Program-made: the position numbers and the translations under genes
Notes under the pieces: model-generated
What the model saw: only the letters and a program-made list of their open reading frames with translations
Database searches by the model: none
What the model was told of the DNA's origin: nothing
NCBI GenBank assembly: GCA_025935155.1
Contig: JAICVV010000001.1
Span: 1 to 31,959, forward strand
Length of the DNA stretch: 31,959 nt
DNA from: Alphaproteobacteria bacterium
Lineage (GTDB): Bacteria; Pseudomonadota; Alphaproteobacteria; Micropepsales; Micropepsaceae
Direction: 5' to 3'
Shown here: in pieces, positions 8,049-17,400 of the stretch
Numbering within the stretch: position 1 is the first letter of the stretch
Layout: every line of letters starts with the position of its first letter

Positions 8049-8533
8049 GCAACGAAGCTCACAACGATCCCTGCGACCCCTTCGACTCGGTCAGTGTGGA
8101 AGCGGCGCGCGTGCGCTTAAGTCTCGAAGCTCTCTGTGCGGAAGGCGCGGCGATGGCCGAAAAGCGCGGCCGGGCGCTGCATAACAGTTTGTTGAATCTG
8201 GGTGTCATCCACAGCGATTTGCCGACGGCGGCCATGCCGTGGCCGCAAGTGCTCGCACAACTCAATTTCGAGTACGATGTCGACGGCGTGCGCTATCGCG
8301 CGGCGGTTTCGAGATTCGAAGATGGGCATTTGGCCGAAATCTTCCTCGATGGCCCCAAGACCGGCAGTGCCGCATGCATCTCGGCGCATGATGCTGCTGT
8401 CGCTGCCAGCCTTGCCCTGCAATTTGGCTGCCCCGCCAAAACTCTGCGCCATGCACTCCTAAAGGTGCCTGGCGGCGAGAGCGCCGGACCATTGGGGCGC
8501 GCGCTCGATCTGACAATGGAGGCTTCACCATGA
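8045..8533 (+). CDS. TSCPD-domain-like protein
   Basis: 162 residues, translationally coupled to the HTH gene (ATGA). From about residue 75 it reads FEYDVDGVRYRAAVSRF, then GHLAEIFLDGPKTGSAA, then AHDAAVAASLALQFGCPAKTLRHAL and a GGESAGPLGRALDL ending. This strongly resembles the TSCPD domain found at the C-terminus of B12-dependent ribonucleotide reductases and in free-standing proteins of proteobacterial mobile elements, here without the reductase. The N-terminal 70 residues are helical and unrecognised. The function of free-standing copies is unknown to me. The Cys pair typical of reductase tails is not evident. Confidence 0.65.
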   Translation: MSNEAHNDPCDPFDSVSVEAARVRLSLEALCAEGAAMAEKRGRALHNSLLNLGVIHSDLPTAAMPWPQVLAQLNFEYDVDGVRYRAAVSRFEDGHLAEIFLDGPKTGSAACISAHDAAVAASLALQFGCPAKTLRHALLKVPGGESAGPLGRALDLTMEASP

Positions 8534-8817
8534 ACGCGGTCCACCCAGACGCGCCCGACGAGCGGGTTGTTCGGGATATCCGAAAAAATGCCCGAGAGGT
8601 TGCACGTATCCAGCTTCGCACCTTCAAAGGCGCGCGGCTCATCGACATTCGGGCGCATGCCCAACAGCCTGACGGTTCGACGGTGCCAACGCCGAAGGGC
8701 ATTGCACTCGGCGTGAATAGTCTTCGCGAGATGATCGATGCACTGACTGAGGCGGAGCGCTGCGCGCGGCAGATGGGATGGCTTGCGGCCGATTCTCCGC
8801 AGCGGAAAACGGCCTAG
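8530..8817 (+). CDS. PC4/p15-like single-stranded DNA-binding protein
   Basis: 95 residues, ATGA overlap with the upstream gene. Residues about 22-75 (VARIQLRTFKGARLIDIRAH, then TPKGIALGVNSLREMIDAL) follow the PC4 pattern of two beta strands, FxGxxxxDIR, then TxKGIxL and an amphipathic helix. The family binds single-stranded DNA and acts in transcription or replication. Sitting before the RepA-like ATPase, it may help open or protect single-stranded DNA at the element's origin; that role is inferred. Confidence 0.7.
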   Translation: MNAVHPDAPDERVVRDIRKNAREVARIQLRTFKGARLIDIRAHAQQPDGSTVPTPKGIALGVNSLREMIDALTEAERCARQMGWLAADSPQRKTA

Positions 8818-8828
8818 CGCCACAAGCC

Positions 8829-10379
8829 ATGCGCCGCGTGAGCGAAACCCCAAAAGTCGAAAAGGAGGGCCCGGCACTTACCGTGGTGCATCCTCCATCC
8901 AGGCCCGCACGTGACGAGTTGGAAGCTGTCCTGATCGGATGGCAGCTGCGCAAGGCAGAGTGGACAGGGGGCAAGGCGGCGAACGCCATATTCCGCGAAC
9001 TGAAGGGCAAATTCGCTTTCTCCGATCCACTTTTGGAAGCGTGCCAGGCCGCGATTGATCACGCGGCCGACAATGACCTGCCGCTTACGCCTCAGCATGT
9101 CGCCGCCGGCATCGCGGCGGAGAACTCCGATGTTTCAGAGGGTGAAATCTTTGGGTTTCTTCGCTCGTGGTCGTTGGGGGCGCCAGCTTCAGGGTCGGAA
9201 AGCGGCTTGCGCCGCGAAATGGCGCACACGCTCGACCTTCTGCGCCAGGGCGAGGCTGCTGATAAGCGGCGACAGGCAGACGAGATGCTGCGCGCGCAAG
9301 GCGTCGATGTGTTCGATGACGTGCGGTCGCTGCTCGATGACTGTACTCCTGCGAAAGCCACTCTGCTTAGTAGTGCCGATTTTGTCGCGAGTTATCAGCC
9401 CCTCGATTACCTGTGGGATGGGATCCTGCAACGCGGCTTCCTCTACAATCTGACCGGCCAAACTGGGGCGGGCAAAACAGCTTTCGCGCTCCGCTTCATG
9501 GTGCACGTTGCCGAGGGGCGGCCGTTCGGTGGCCGCGATGTCGAGCAAGGCCGGGTGTTGATGCTCGCTGGCGAGAACCCCGACGACGTGCGCATGCGGT
9601 GGATTTTACTTTCGGAGCAGGCGGGCTTCGTCATCGCGGAAATCCCGGTGACATTCCGGACGGGCCTATTCTCGATCAAATCTGAACTGCCCTCTCTCAA
9701 AGCGCAGGCACAAGCGATCGGCGGCTTCGCGCTGGTCGTCGTCGATACCGAGAACGCTTTTTTCACCTGCGAATTCGTGGATGAGAACGACAATGCGCAG
9801 CGTGGTGCATGGGGCAGAGTTCTTCGTGACCTCACATCGCTGCCGGGCAGACCTACGGTGCTCGCCCTTGGCCATCCCGTCAAAGGCGCAACCGAGGTGA
9901 ACCTCTCGCCGCGCGGCGGTGGTGCGTATCTCGCTGAATTGGATGGCAACCTCACGGCGTCCGCGGAAAACGGCGTAGGCAAGATTCACTGGCAGGGGAA
10001 GTTCCGCGGCCCGGAGTTCGAGCCCGTTCCATTCGAGATGGTGGAGGAGACCAGCCCGCGCTTGGTGACACGGACCGGCCGCTCAATTCCAAGCGTCATT
10101 GCCCGGCCACTTTCCCATTCCGAGCACGAACAAAGGGTCGAGGCGGGCAACACCGATCTTCAGCGGTTGCTTGCTGCGCTCGTTGAAAACGAAGGCGCCT
10201 CGATGTCCGCACTCGCGGAAGCACTGGGCTGGTTCTCCAAAAAGACCGGCGCGCCCCAGAAGTCCAAGGTCCAAAAGCTCTTCGGCAAGCTGCAAAAACA
10301 GAAGCTGGTCTGCAATCAGGCGGGGGTGTGGTCACCGACTCCATCCGGTCTGAAGACTGCAAAAAAGGTGCGCGCCTGA
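8829..10379 (+). CDS. RepA-like AAA family ATPase with C-terminal winged-helix-like region
   Basis: 516 residues from ATG 8829, 11 bases after the PC4-like gene; an in-frame ATG at 8778 would overlap that gene by 40 bases, and neither has a clear ribosome site. Walker A GQTGAGKT is at about residues 210-217 and Walker B (LVVVDTEN) at about 300-307. The surrounding sequence, including YLWDGILQRGFLYNLTG and VLMLAGENPDDVRMRW, fits the RecA-fold RepA/DnaB-like helicases of plasmids and phages. The last 90 residues look like a winged helix. A residue near the ATPase sensor region, LALGHPVKG, matches the family's HxxK-like site. It probably unwinds or initiates replication of the element; the gap just downstream carries repeats suited to an origin. 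Confidence 0.8.
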   Translation: MRRVSETPKVEKEGPALTVVHPPSRPARDELEAVLIGWQLRKAEWTGGKAANAIFRELKGKFAFSDPLLEACQAAIDHAADNDLPLTPQHVAAGIAAENSDVSEGEIFGFLRSWSLGAPASGSESGLRREMAHTLDLLRQGEAADKRRQADEMLRAQGVDVFDDVRSLLDDCTPAKATLLSSADFVASYQPLDYLWDGILQRGFLYNLTGQTGAGKTAFALRFMVHVAEGRPFGGRDVEQGRVLMLAGENPDDVRMRWILLSEQAGFVIAEIPVTFRTGLFSIKSELPSLKAQAQAIGGFALVVVDTENAFFTCEFVDENDNAQRGAWGRVLRDLTSLPGRPTVLALGHPVKGATEVNLSPRGGGAYLAELDGNLTASAENGVGKIHWQGKFRGPEFEPVPFEMVEETSPRLVTRTGRSIPSVIARPLSHSEHEQRVEAGNTDLQRLLAALVENEGASMSALAEALGWFSKKTGAPQKSKVQKLFGKLQKQKLVCNQAGVWSPTPSGLKTAKKVRA

Positions 10380-10381
10380 TG

Positions 10382-10565
10382 CGGTACGGCCGAGCAGCCC
10401 GCAACAGCGTATCCAACCGAGAGGGTACGTATAGATACGTCGCCGCTAAATCCCTTACATTTGCTGCCGTATCCGAGGATACGGGTACGCGGTACGGAGG
10501 GGCATTCAAGCCCTCCTTACAGCCGTACCGTATCTCCCTCTTTCTTTGGATGGGTACGGGGTACG
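10382..10565. repeat. Cluster of GGTACG repeats and GTATCC palindromes (possible origin/iterons)
   Basis: The 219-base gap after the ATPase gene contains seven copies of (C/G)GGTACG: at 10382-10388, 10423-10429, 10483-10489, 10490-10496, 10552-10558 and 10559-10565, plus one inverted at 10524-10530. It also has the palindrome CCGTATCCGAGGATACGG (10467-10484) and ACGTATAGATACGT (10427-10440), with a further GTATCC at 10409. Repeats of this density next to a RepA-like ATPase suggest iterons or a regulator-binding array. I see no good small gene within the gap. Confidence 0.55.
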
Positions 10566-10598
10566 ATTGGGCACCGCCTGCGCAGCTTGGGTGGTGCC

Positions 10599-11138
10599 GT
10601 GGCTGAGAAGAACACCCGGATAAGCAAGCGGCTACGTGAGGCAATTCGCCTGATGGTGGAGGATGGTCTCACGAGAGCCAAAGCCGCCGAAACCGTGGGA
10701 ATGACAGATCACGGGCTCTATTCGGCATTGCGCAAGCCTCATGTCCGAGCGCTGAGGCGGGAATTGGTAGGTGCTTTGCGCGAGAGCGCGGCCTCAAGAA
10801 CAATCGCGAGGGCCGAGCATCTGGCCGATAGCGCCGAATCCGAGCATGTGCGGAATGACGCGAACAAGTGGTTGGCAAGCCTCGATCCTTCCACCGCGCC
10901 TGTCGATCGCTCCGAGGTCGCGGTTACGCACCGCAATCTCGGACCTGGGCTGATTATCCACATCACCAGCGGTGAACCTGCGGCGCTCGATGTGACGCCA
11001 GTGCGGCCGCCGCTGCACGAGTTCGCCAGCCGCGAGAAGCACGGCGCCTTGCCGGTGCCGCATCCGGCTTGGGGCGCACAGCACGCGCAGCCAGCAGCGG
11101 CAGAGCAATTCGAAGGCATGGAGCGCGACGATGAATAG
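10599..11138 (+). CDS. HTH protein resembling phage terminase small subunits
   Basis: 179 residues from GTG 10599 (GGGTGGT close upstream). The open frame extends back to 10461, but that part runs through the repeat cluster and is compositionally unlike coding sequence. Residues about 7-50 (LREAIRLMVEDGLTRAKAAETVGMTDHGLYSALRKP) form a helix-turn-helix of the terminase-small-subunit type. A central helical part and the tail (LGPGLIIHI, then a Pro/His-rich end) resemble proteins that precede large-terminase genes in alphaproteobacterial phage islands. No large terminase follows here. It could instead be a regulator binding the adjacent repeats. Confidence 0.6.
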   Translation: MAEKNTRISKRLREAIRLMVEDGLTRAKAAETVGMTDHGLYSALRKPHVRALRRELVGALRESAASRTIARAEHLADSAESEHVRNDANKWLASLDPSTAPVDRSEVAVTHRNLGPGLIIHITSGEPAALDVTPVRPPLHEFASREKHGALPVPHPAWGAQHAQPAAAEQFEGMERDDE

Positions 11139-11403
11139 CGCGCTGCAATCGGTTGGGCTTCTCCCTCATCCGCCAATCGGCGGCGGAAAACTGAGGCAAT
11201 GTCTGGCATCTCTGCCGGCTGACCATCCTTTCCCACTATGGGTCCCACAATCCAGCGGCGAAATCCTCGGGCGAATGCCGCGGCGCGGCTTGCAGAACCC
11301 GGGGGAAAAATTCGGCGGCCACTCGTTGGCTGACCTACCCCGCACGCGGGTCTGCCGAAAAACCGCTGTTGATTTTTTCTCCCACTTTGGAGGGCTTTCG
11401 TAA
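11131..11403 (+). CDS. Small hypothetical ORF at a possible deletion junction
   Basis: 90 residues. It starts inside the stop region of the HTH gene (8-base overlap), and its TAA overlaps the next start as TAATG, the same coupling seen at every later junction of this block. That arrangement is the main argument for translation. The protein is rich in Pro, Gly and basic residues (VGLLPHPPIGGG; RMPRRGLQNPGEKFGG) and matches nothing I know. In related phage clusters this is where terminase and portal genes would be expected, so it may be a remnant. A motif resembling the left integrase arm lies inside on the minus strand. Confidence 0.4.
   Translation: MNSALQSVGLLPHPPIGGGKLRQCLASLPADHPFPLWVPQSSGEILGRMPRRGLQNPGEKFGGHSLADLPRTRVCRKTAVDFFSHFGGLS
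11235..11249 (-). repeat. Internal copy resembling the left arm motif
   Basis: On the minus strand this reads TGTGGGACCCATAGT. The left arm region has TGTGGGACCATAGT at 5600-5613. The two differ by one inserted C. It lies in the poorly coding stretch between the HTH gene and the virion-protein block. It could be a recombination scar or chance. Confidence 0.35.
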
Positions 11404-11822
11404 TGGGCTGGGCGGCTCCCATCGTCGCTGGCTTCGGCCAGTATCAGGCGGCGCAAGGTGAAAAAGCGCAGTACGAATTCAATGCGAAGACGGAGCGGAT
11501 TGCTGCCGATCAGGCGGACGTGCAGCGGCGTGACGATCTGCTCAACACGCTCTCGTTGACCAACGCGATTCGGAGTTCGAACGGGCTGTCGCTGACATCG
11601 CCAACGGGCATGGCGATTGCGCAAGGGCTGACGCGAACGGCCGAAAGAAACATTGGGACGGCGCGGCTGAATTATCTCACGCGTGCCCAATCGGACATGT
11701 TCGGGGCATGGGGAGCCGGACAGGCGGGGACGTATGACCTCCTCGGCGGCTTCCTGAAGGGCTTCGATCAATTCGAGAACCCGCCGGGTGCCGCCCAGGC
11801 AGCCCAGATGGCAGGTGGCTAA
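11403..11822 (+). CDS. Podovirus gp14-like internal virion (ejection) protein
   Basis: 139 residues with a strong GGAGGG eight bases before the ATG. The start APIVAGFGQYQAAQGEKAQYEFNAKTERIAADQA and the long Ala/Gln-rich helix resemble small internal core proteins of T7-like podoviruses (gp14 class), which are ejected into the cell and line the DNA-entry conduit. A central LTNAIRSSNGLSLTSPTGM turn separates two helical halves. The gene is coupled on both sides: TAATG from the ORF before and TAATG into the next. The family call is by pattern and position next to other internal virion-like genes. It has no signal peptide. Confidence 0.6.
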   Translation: MGWAAPIVAGFGQYQAAQGEKAQYEFNAKTERIAADQADVQRRDDLLNTLSLTNAIRSSNGLSLTSPTGMAIAQGLTRTAERNIGTARLNYLTRAQSDMFGAWGAGQAGTYDLLGGFLKGFDQFENPPGAAQAAQMAGG

Positions 11823-14458
11823 TGTCGGAGCTTGGCGCTTCAAAACTCGGTGTTCTTCCCAGCCTGTCTTACGGGCCTGTGACTGCGGAAGCGCCCCCGG
11901 TCGTCAGCTACGATGGGGTGGCCGATGCTTTCACGAAGCTGGCGGACGATGCGGGCGACATCGCAAACCACTATTTCGGAAAGAAGGCTGCGACAGAAGG
12001 CTATGCGGCGGGCGATCCGGGCGCCGTCGCGGTCGATGCGAGCGGCAAGCCGCAGATGCCGTCTCCCTCGTGGGAAGCCGTGCTGAGCGGCCAGAGCGCG
12101 GTGTTCGAGAATGCGGCGAAGTTCCGGTTTCTCTCGGACTCGGCCGTTGCCGCACGCCCCCAAGTCGAGGACCTGAAAGGTCAATACCCGCAGGACCCAA
12201 TCGGGCTCAAAGGCGCGCTCGATCGATTCACCGGCCAAAAGCTTTCGCAAACGCCATCCGAGTTTCAACCCGCGGTCCGGGACATGCTGAACAAACTCAG
12301 CGCGGATGCGCTGGCGGATGTCACGAAGCAGAAATGGGAAGGCGATGCGAAACGCACACAGGGCAGCGCCGATGCGCTTTTGTCCGATCTCAATAATCAG
12401 CTGACGCCTTACGCCGCCGCGAACAATCTTCAAGACCCTCGTGCGCTGGGGTTAATGCAGCAATATCGCGCTGTCCTCGATAACAAGCTGAAAAATCCGA
12501 TCTTCAATTATTCGCCAGAGCAGGCGAACAAGGATTGGAACGACTTCACCACCAATCTTGAAGGGCAAGCCGCCGTAGGCCAGGCGCCCCGCATTTTGCA
12601 GGACGCTGGCGGCAACCGCGCGCTCGCGGAACAGCGCTTTACGAATCTTATCGACGGCCTGCCGCTGCCGTTCGATAAGGCGGAAGCGTACAAGGCCAAG
12701 GGCCTTGCCGCGATCCACGAGCAGGACACGCTCGCCCGTCAGGCGAATACGGCCGCCCAGCAGGCTGTCACCTCCAAGGTGGATGACGCGAAGGCTTACG
12801 CGCTCTCGGGCGGCGCCGGTGGCTGGCGCGCGAAAATACCGGAAACGCAGATCAGGAGCCTGTGGCCCAAACCGGTTGCTGACCAGAAGGTCGAAGCGCT
12901 GGACGAAGCCGACCGGCAAGGGGCGATGCTGAAGACCCTGGCGCTGTCGAGCCCGGCCGAGATCGAGGCCATGAAACCGCAATACGCGGCTCCGGGGGGC
13001 CCGGCGCCTGCGCCCGGCGGCTTCGACAAGGCGTGGCAGTTCACGCTTCAGCACGAGGGCGGGTATGCGGCGCACGACGCCAACGGCGCGCCGGTCAATT
13101 TCGGGATCAACCAGGCCGCGCACCCCGGCGTGGACGTGAAGAATCTGACTCCGGCCCAAGCGAAGCAAATTGCGAAGACGGATTATTGGAACGCGATTCA
13201 CGGCGACAGCCTGCCACCGGCCATGCAAGCGGCGGCCTTCGATACGGCCTACATCTTCGGCCCGAAAGCGGCACAGTTGATGGCCGACCAAGCCGACGGC
13301 GATCCGCAGAAACTGATCGACATCCGCGAGCAGCGGATGCAGCAGATGATCGCCGATGACCCGGCGAAGTTCGGCAAGTTCGCCGATGCGTGGCAGCAGC
13401 GGAACGACGATCTGCGCAGTTTCGTGACCGGCTCGGGCACTGAAGCGGCACAGCTGAAGCTGCACAATGCATTCACCGAGGCGGTGAAGCAGCGGCAAAC
13501 GGCCATTGCGGATGACCCGGCGTCCTATGTTCGCGCCAATGTTCAGAGTGTCGGTCCACAACTGGATTCGGCAGACCCGGCGACGCGCCGGCAGGGCGCC
13601 GCTGCGATGCTGTTCTGGCAGTCGCATATCGGCGTGCCGCCGGCCGAGCAGACGATCTTCACGAAATACCAGGCGAAGGGCGTGCACGACATGCTGCTCT
13701 CCGGCGACCCGCAGCAAGCCGCCAGCGCACTACAAGGCATCGCTTCAGGGCTCACGGATCAGCAGCTGCGCATCGCGGCACGTCAAATTGCGCCAAATAA
13801 CGCCGCATTCGCCGCCGCGTTTTCCACGGTCTCTCACGATCCGGGGCTCGCTCGGAATATCATCGTGGGCGAACGCTATTTGCTGGCTAACCCGGACGTG
13901 AAGCCGAACGGAATCACGCCAAAAACGGACTTCGACAGTTACACGGGCAATCTGTTCCAGTTCGCGCCAGAGGCGCGTGCGCGTGCCGTCGCCACAGCGA
14001 ACGCGCTCTATGCCTATGGGAAGATCGGAATGGCATCGGCCTACGATTCAGATGCCTATCGGAAGGCGATTAGCGCAGCGGTCGGTAATATTTTCAGCTT
14101 CCGGGGCGGCCAGACCATCCCCGCGCCCGCCCCAGGAATGGATTACAGTGCGACCGAGGACATGATGCAGGGCCTGACCGCAAGCGATGTTGCGCGCTAC
14201 GGCAACGGCCAGCCGATATATGCGAACGGCAAGGCCGCTGACATTGGCGATATTGCGCGCAACGGCGTTCTGAGTTGGACCGGCACACCCGGCATTTACC
14301 GGGTTTCGTTGCCCGGCCAGGGCTTTCTCGGGGCGACAAAGAACCCGTATTCGCGCCAATTCATGCTGAATCTTGGTGCCAAAGCATCCGGCGCACTGCC
14401 GCCGATCCCGGCACCGCCGCCGCCGGTTCTTTCCAGTGCCGGGACATGGAGCCAGTGA
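11822..14458 (+). CDS. Large internal virion-like protein with embedded GH108-type muramidase domain
   Basis: 878 residues; TAATG coupling sets the start. The first 390 residues are long helical segments rich in Ala, Gln and Asp. Residues about 401-530 form a GH108-like lysozyme domain: FDKAWQFTLQHEGGY puts the catalytic Glu at position 412, followed by NFGINQ, ACQ-free helices with DYWNAIHGDSLP, and AAAFDTAYIFGPKAA. The canonical DPGGATNxGI stretch is altered to ANGAPVNFGI. The rest is helical with no further recognised domain. A muramidase inside a virion-interior protein fits local digestion of the cell wall during DNA entry, as known for T7 gp16 and similar proteins. Ends TGATG into the next gene. 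Confidence 0.7.
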   Translation: MSELGASKLGVLPSLSYGPVTAEAPPVVSYDGVADAFTKLADDAGDIANHYFGKKAATEGYAAGDPGAVAVDASGKPQMPSPSWEAVLSGQSAVFENAAKFRFLSDSAVAARPQVEDLKGQYPQDPIGLKGALDRFTGQKLSQTPSEFQPAVRDMLNKLSADALADVTKQKWEGDAKRTQGSADALLSDLNNQLTPYAAANNLQDPRALGLMQQYRAVLDNKLKNPIFNYSPEQANKDWNDFTTNLEGQAAVGQAPRILQDAGGNRALAEQRFTNLIDGLPLPFDKAEAYKAKGLAAIHEQDTLARQANTAAQQAVTSKVDDAKAYALSGGAGGWRAKIPETQIRSLWPKPVADQKVEALDEADRQGAMLKTLALSSPAEIEAMKPQYAAPGGPAPAPGGFDKAWQFTLQHEGGYAAHDANGAPVNFGINQAAHPGVDVKNLTPAQAKQIAKTDYWNAIHGDSLPPAMQAAAFDTAYIFGPKAAQLMADQADGDPQKLIDIREQRMQQMIADDPAKFGKFADAWQQRNDDLRSFVTGSGTEAAQLKLHNAFTEAVKQRQTAIADDPASYVRANVQSVGPQLDSADPATRRQGAAAMLFWQSHIGVPPAEQTIFTKYQAKGVHDMLLSGDPQQAASALQGIASGLTDQQLRIAARQIAPNNAAFAAAFSTVSHDPGLARNIIVGERYLLANPDVKPNGITPKTDFDSYTGNLFQFAPEARARAVATANALYAYGKIGMASAYDSDAYRKAISAAVGNIFSFRGGQTIPAPAPGMDYSATEDMMQGLTASDVARYGNGQPIYANGKAADIGDIARNGVLSWTGTPGIYRVSLPGQGFLGATKNPYSRQFMLNLGAKASGALPPIPAPPPPVLSSAGTWSQ

Positions 14459-17400
14459 TGCCGGCGGCACCGTACACCTTCGACGATGTGAGCGACGGCA
14501 GCGCGGAGGCGATCGCTTCCCAGCAACCTGTTGCCATCGGCCCAACCACAGACTTCGGACAGAACTTCGAAGCGCAGTGGAACGCGATGCTGCATGCCAA
14601 CAGCACCATGAGCTACGATCTGGCGCTGTCGGACGAGTACGCCAAGGTCAACGAAGCGGTCCGGAAAGCGCATGGCGACGTTCTGGAAAATCCGATTGAG
14701 CAAGCGCTGAGTGCAAACGAGGGCGAAGCCGGGCGCCAATACTATCTCGATCAATACTACGAATACGCGAATCAGCGCGGCATTGGCGTGCCTTCCGCGG
14801 ACGAAATGTCGGCGCGCGCCAGAGCGCAGATGCGTCTGTCGGAAGCGAACGCGGCGAATGTCAGCGCGCGAGCATCGGGCACATGGGCCAGCACGGGCGG
14901 CTTTCTGGGCACGATGGCGGGTAGCGTTGCCGATCCGCCGGTGATTGCCTCGATGCTGGTTGGCGGTGGCGAGTCCGCAACCGTGTTGCGCACTATCGGC
15001 CGCGAAGCCCTCACGGCGGGGGCGACGGAAACGATAGCTCAGCCGGTGATCCAAGCCGAGCGCGTGCAGGCGGGCTTGCCTGGTGGCGTGACGCAAGGCG
15101 CCGAGAATGTTGCTTCCGCTGCGGTTGGCGCCGGTGTTCTCGGTGGTGTTGCGCGCGGCGTAGCGGCAGGGGTTGGTGCTGCCTATCGGGGATCCACGAA
15201 AGCCTATCAGGCGATGCGCGATGCTGCCCGATTCGCCAAACCGGCAACTGCGGCAGAAGAGGACGCGGCGCGCTACACCGAGCGCCTCGCCGATCTTCAA
15301 GGCGCAAACCCGCTCGCCGAGACGCCGGAAGGTGCTCAAGAGCATGTGGAGCGCCTCACGGATGCGCAGACGCGGCTCTACAACCCCGAAACGGATGTTC
15401 CCGAAACGCAGCTGCCCGATGCCCCCGCAAGCCCTGTACAGCTGCCCGAGCCCTTGGCTGAGCCCAGCGAACCGATAGCGACACGCGCCGCTGTGGGTCC
15501 ACAGAGCGCTGCCAGCGAAGCCGATACCGCGGTGACGGCAACCGGGCGTCAGGTGCCGGTAAAATATGCGGTGGTCGAAGCGTCTGACCTCATTCCGTCC
15601 CAAACCGCAGAAGGCGCGGCGAACCCGGATTATCCTGTTGAGCTGCAGCCGCGCGATCGCACGCGAGCCGTCAGCCAGGCGCAGGTTTCGAGCATTGCGC
15701 AGAACCTCAACCCCGCGCTCCTCGAGCGCTCACCCACGGCTTCCGATGGTGCGCCAATCGTTGCGCCGTCCGGTGTTGTCGAAAGCGGCAATGGCCGCGT
15801 GCTGGCAATTCAGCGCGCGTATGCGGACAATCTGCCAAGCGCGCGCACCTATCGCGCACACCTCGAAAAGCAGGGCTATCCCACTCAGGGCATGCAGCAG
15901 CCGGTGCTCGTGCGTGTGCGTCAGGGCGAGATGGCGCCAGCCGAGCGGCAAGCCTTCGTGCGCGAAGCAAATCAGACGCACACGCTCGGCTATTCCGCCA
16001 CCGAGCGCGCAATGAGCGATGCGGCGGCCCTACCCGATTCCGCGCTCGACCTTTACCGCGGCGGCGATGTGGAGCAGGCGCAGAACCGCGAATTCGTCAA
16101 AGCCTTCATGTCTCGCCTGCCGCAGTCCGAACACGCGGGCATGATCGACGCCAACGGCGCGCTGTCTCAGGACGCAATCCGGCGCATTCGTGGCGCACTG
16201 CTCGCGAAGGCTTACGGCGATCCCGATCTCGTCTCTGGCGTGGTGGAAAGCGCAGACACCAACATCAAGGCCATAGGCGGGGCACTCACCGATGCGGCTG
16301 CCGATTGGGCCAAGATGCGAGCCAAGGCTGCGCGTGGAGAAATGCCGGACGATCTCGATACCACGACAAAACTCCTCGACGCGGTGCGGCTCGTGCAGCG
16401 CGCGCGCAATGAGGGGCGCAACGTGGCCGAGTTTGTCGGCCAGGGGGACATCTTCGGCGGCTCCCTCGATCCGCAGACCGAGGCGTGGCTGCGGCTCATG
16501 TTCCGCAACACGAAGGACTGGACGCAGCCGGTGGGTCGCGAGCGCTTCGCGGATTCGGTTCGATACTACGCACAGGAAGCGAGCAAGGCGGAAGGCGGGA
16601 AAGGCCTGTTCGGCATGGAGCCGTCGCAGCCGTCAGATATACTGGCGCTCGCCAAGGAGAAGCAGCATGGCGGACAATCCGCAGATTCAGGCAATCTGGC
16701 GTTCGATTATGGCAAAGGTGTTTCAGCACGACGCGCTCCGGGAGAAGAATTCGGCTCTCAAGAAACAGCGGCAACTCGAAGCGCAGACTTTGCTCGCGTC
16801 TCTGGATATGGCCCCGCCGGCGCAGGACTGATTCCGCGGCGCACGCCGTTCTCAGGCGAGTTCCCCGACGTTGTGGTGCAACAGCCGCACGACAGCGACA
16901 TTCGCCTTGTCAAACAGCCGGGCTATGAAGCCGCGAAGGCGGGCGATGCACGGGCAGCGCGCGACGTTGTGCGCGAAATGCTCGATCCGGATGCGGTTGC
17001 ACACCTACGCGAGATGATCGGCGACAGAAAGCCGGTGATCGTCTTCGTTCACGCGGAGGAAGCGGCTGGCAAGAACGCGCTGCCCGGCGCCTATGCTCAC
17101 GCGCTCGGCAAGGAACTTGGTCTGCCGGTGGATCGCGACATCGTGCAGGCGAATAAGCCACAGCGCACGGGCAAGGATGCGCTCTACCGCCTGACCACGC
17201 CGGTTGAATTCGATGGCCCGGTGAAGCGCGGGCAAGACTATCTGCTCGCGGATGACATGGTGACCCAGGGCGGAACGCTCGCGGACCTCAAGGGCTATAT
17301 CGAAGCACGCGGCGGGAAGGTGATCGGCGCAACCTCCCTTGCTGCCGCAAGGAACAGTGAAGAATTTGCCGTCCGGGCCGCCACACTCTACAAGCTGCGT

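Noticed and set aside
10461..10598. N-terminal extension of the terminase-small-like HTH gene
   Set aside because: It lies in the repeat array, reads as low-quality protein, and a GTG with a ribosome site at 10599 is better placed.
12452..13717. Long minus-strand open frame opposite the muramidase-bearing protein
   Set aside because: Arg/His/Leu-rich antisense shadow of a clearly coding frame; no motifs, no ribosome site, typical of high-GC DNA.
14296..15603. Minus-strand open frame opposite the start of the polyvalent gene
   Set aside because: Arg/Ala-rich antisense product without motifs.
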